Shown here: in pieces, positions 13,270 through 13,880 of the stretch
How positions within the stretch are numbered: the stretch's first letter is position 1
Layout: each line of letters opens with the position of its first letter
NCBI GenBank assembly: GCA_030622265.1
Contig: JAUXGG010000008.1
Coordinates: forward strand, 1-13,880
Length of the DNA: 13,880 bases
From: Candidatus Eiseniibacteriota bacterium
GTDB lineage: Bacteria > Arandabacterota > Arandabacteria > Arandabacterales > Arandabacteraceae
Direction: 5' to 3'
The notes under the pieces: generated by a model
What the model saw: the letters and a program-made list of their open reading frames with translations, nothing else
Databases searched by the model: none
Told to the model about the DNA's origin: nothing
Program-made: the position numbers and the translations under genes

Positions 13270-13880
13270 CTAGTGACTCAGCTCTTCGAGGGGCTTGTAC
13301 CTGGTCATTGCCTCGGCCAGGGCCGACGACATCTCCCTGTCATCATCTCTGACGAAGCGGCCCTCGATGCGGGGCTCCAGCGGAGAGTGCTCTCTTATAT
13401 AATCGATCACGGCCTGCTTGACCACTACATCGGAAGTGGTGACATAGGCCTTGTCTATTTCGGTCAGCATCTGCAAACCCACATTGCCTTCGGCGATGAA
13501 GTCGGTTGTAACCACGCGGTAAATGCGATCGGGATCCCAGGGCTCGCCGTTCACGGTAAGCTCAAGGACGCGGTCGAAATCCGGGCGGGTCCGGCTATAG
13601 GCGATCTTGACCCCGGAGACATAAGCTCCCTGTCTCATACCCTTTACTCGCCATTCGATCACATGCTTAAGGTAAGAACCCGTCATCTCGTAATAGACCA
13701 GCTGGTTCTCAAAGGGCACAACCTGGAAGATATCCCTTGGGGTAATGATCCCCATCCCGATACTCGCCCTGATCCCGCCAAGATTGGTGAAAGCCATATC
13801 GGCTTCGACGGCTTCCCGCATGGCATCCGCAACCATGTTGCCCATCTGCGACTCACCAACCCCGACGCGCGTGATATCGA
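13270..13880 (-). CDS. 5'-nucleotidase (UshA family), C-terminal substrate-binding domain (partial, 5' end outside window)
   Basis: The C-terminal domain of a periplasmic or exported 5'-nucleotidase/2',3'-cyclic phosphodiesterase, which binds the nucleoside base while an N-terminal calcineurin-like metal domain (not in the window) hydrolyses the phosphate. About 203 residues are present and the frame is open at the right edge. It begins TRVGVGESQMGNMVADAMR, typical of this domain, then FTNLGGIR (the NxGGxR substrate motif), VVPFENQLVYYEMTGSYLKHVIEW and YRVVTTDFIAEGN. It ends KPLEELSH then TAG at 13270. There is no glycan-anchor or T9SS tail. It lies about 260 bases upstream of the lamin-tail gene; both could serve extracellular nucleotide use, but each has its own expected control. 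An alternative member of the family (for example a bifunctional UDP-sugar hydrolase) cannot be excluded from half the protein. Confidence 0.9.
   Translation of the reverse strand, partial: DITRVGVGESQMGNMVADAMREAVEADMAFTNLGGIRASIGMGIITPRDIFQVVPFENQLVYYEMTGSYLKHVIEWRVKGMRQGAYVSGVKIAYSRTRPDFDRVLELTVNGEPWDPDRIYRVVTTDFIAEGNVGLQMLTEIDKAYVTTSDVVVKQAVIDYIREHSPLEPRIEGRFVRDDDREMSSALAEAMTRYKPLEELSH

Noticed and set aside
13043..13273. Plus-strand frame of 76 residues in the gap before the 5'-nucleotidase
   Set aside because: GTG start without a ribosome site, no recognisable motif, and its end overlaps the nucleotidase coding region; more likely chance.
1..13880. CRISPR arrays, transposases, integrases or att sites
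   Set aside because: No regularly spaced direct repeats and no recognisable mobile-element proteins on either strand.

Overview
The window is GC-rich, densely coding bacterial DNA with nine protein genes, one of them frameshifted and two cut by the window edges. No rRNA, tRNA, CRISPR array, transposase or integrase is recognisable. Lineage evidence is indirect. A very large secreted protein ends in a FlgD-like/type IX secretion (Por) C-terminal domain, and a second secreted protein ends in a WGGIKALFR tail. Both suggest a Gram-negative bacterium of the FCB kind (Eisenbacteria, Krumholzibacteria, Zixibacteria and similar), but this is an inference and not a phylogenetic result.

Layout. 1-1002 (minus, cut at the left edge): a STAS domain fused to an MlaE-type lipid ABC permease. 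1003-1631: a long divergent intergenic region with several hairpins and a strong promoter carrying a perfect 12-bp palindrome between its -35 and -10. 1632-4837 (plus): a tight three-gene unit of ATP sulfurylase (sat), an alkaline-phosphatase-superfamily phosphodiesterase, and APS kinase. 4888-4951: a perfect 20-bp-stem hairpin that ends this unit and the convergent minus-strand genes. 4965-8913 (minus): in transcription order, a SLC13/DASS-like anion transporter with a one-base frameshift, a universal-stress protein, a much shortened DUF362 protein, and a second AlkP-superfamily phosphodiesterase. 9173-12914 (minus): a small secreted protein of unknown function and a 962-residue secreted lamin-tail/OB-fold protein. 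13270-13880 (minus, cut at the right edge): the C-terminal domain of a UshA-type 5'-nucleotidase.

How the genes may work together. Sat and ApsK together convert sulfate and ATP through APS to PAPS. No APS/PAPS reductase, sulfite reductase or sulfotransferase lies in the window, so the fate of the PAPS cannot be read here. The phosphodiesterase between sat and apsK, with its diverged paralogue across the shared terminator and an anion transporter in the same neighbourhood, is the most interesting system candidate: a sulfate uptake/activation locus with a dedicated hydrolase or transferase of unknown substrate. The minus-strand genes from the transporter to the second phosphodiesterase all point the same way but have their own promoter-like sequences, so they may be several transcripts. 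The secreted-protein block plus the 5'-nucleotidase suggests an extracellular or periplasmic nucleotide/nucleic-acid theme, with no catalytic nuclease domain visible. Two of the transport-locus genes look damaged (frameshift, internal deletions), which may be real decay or assembly error.
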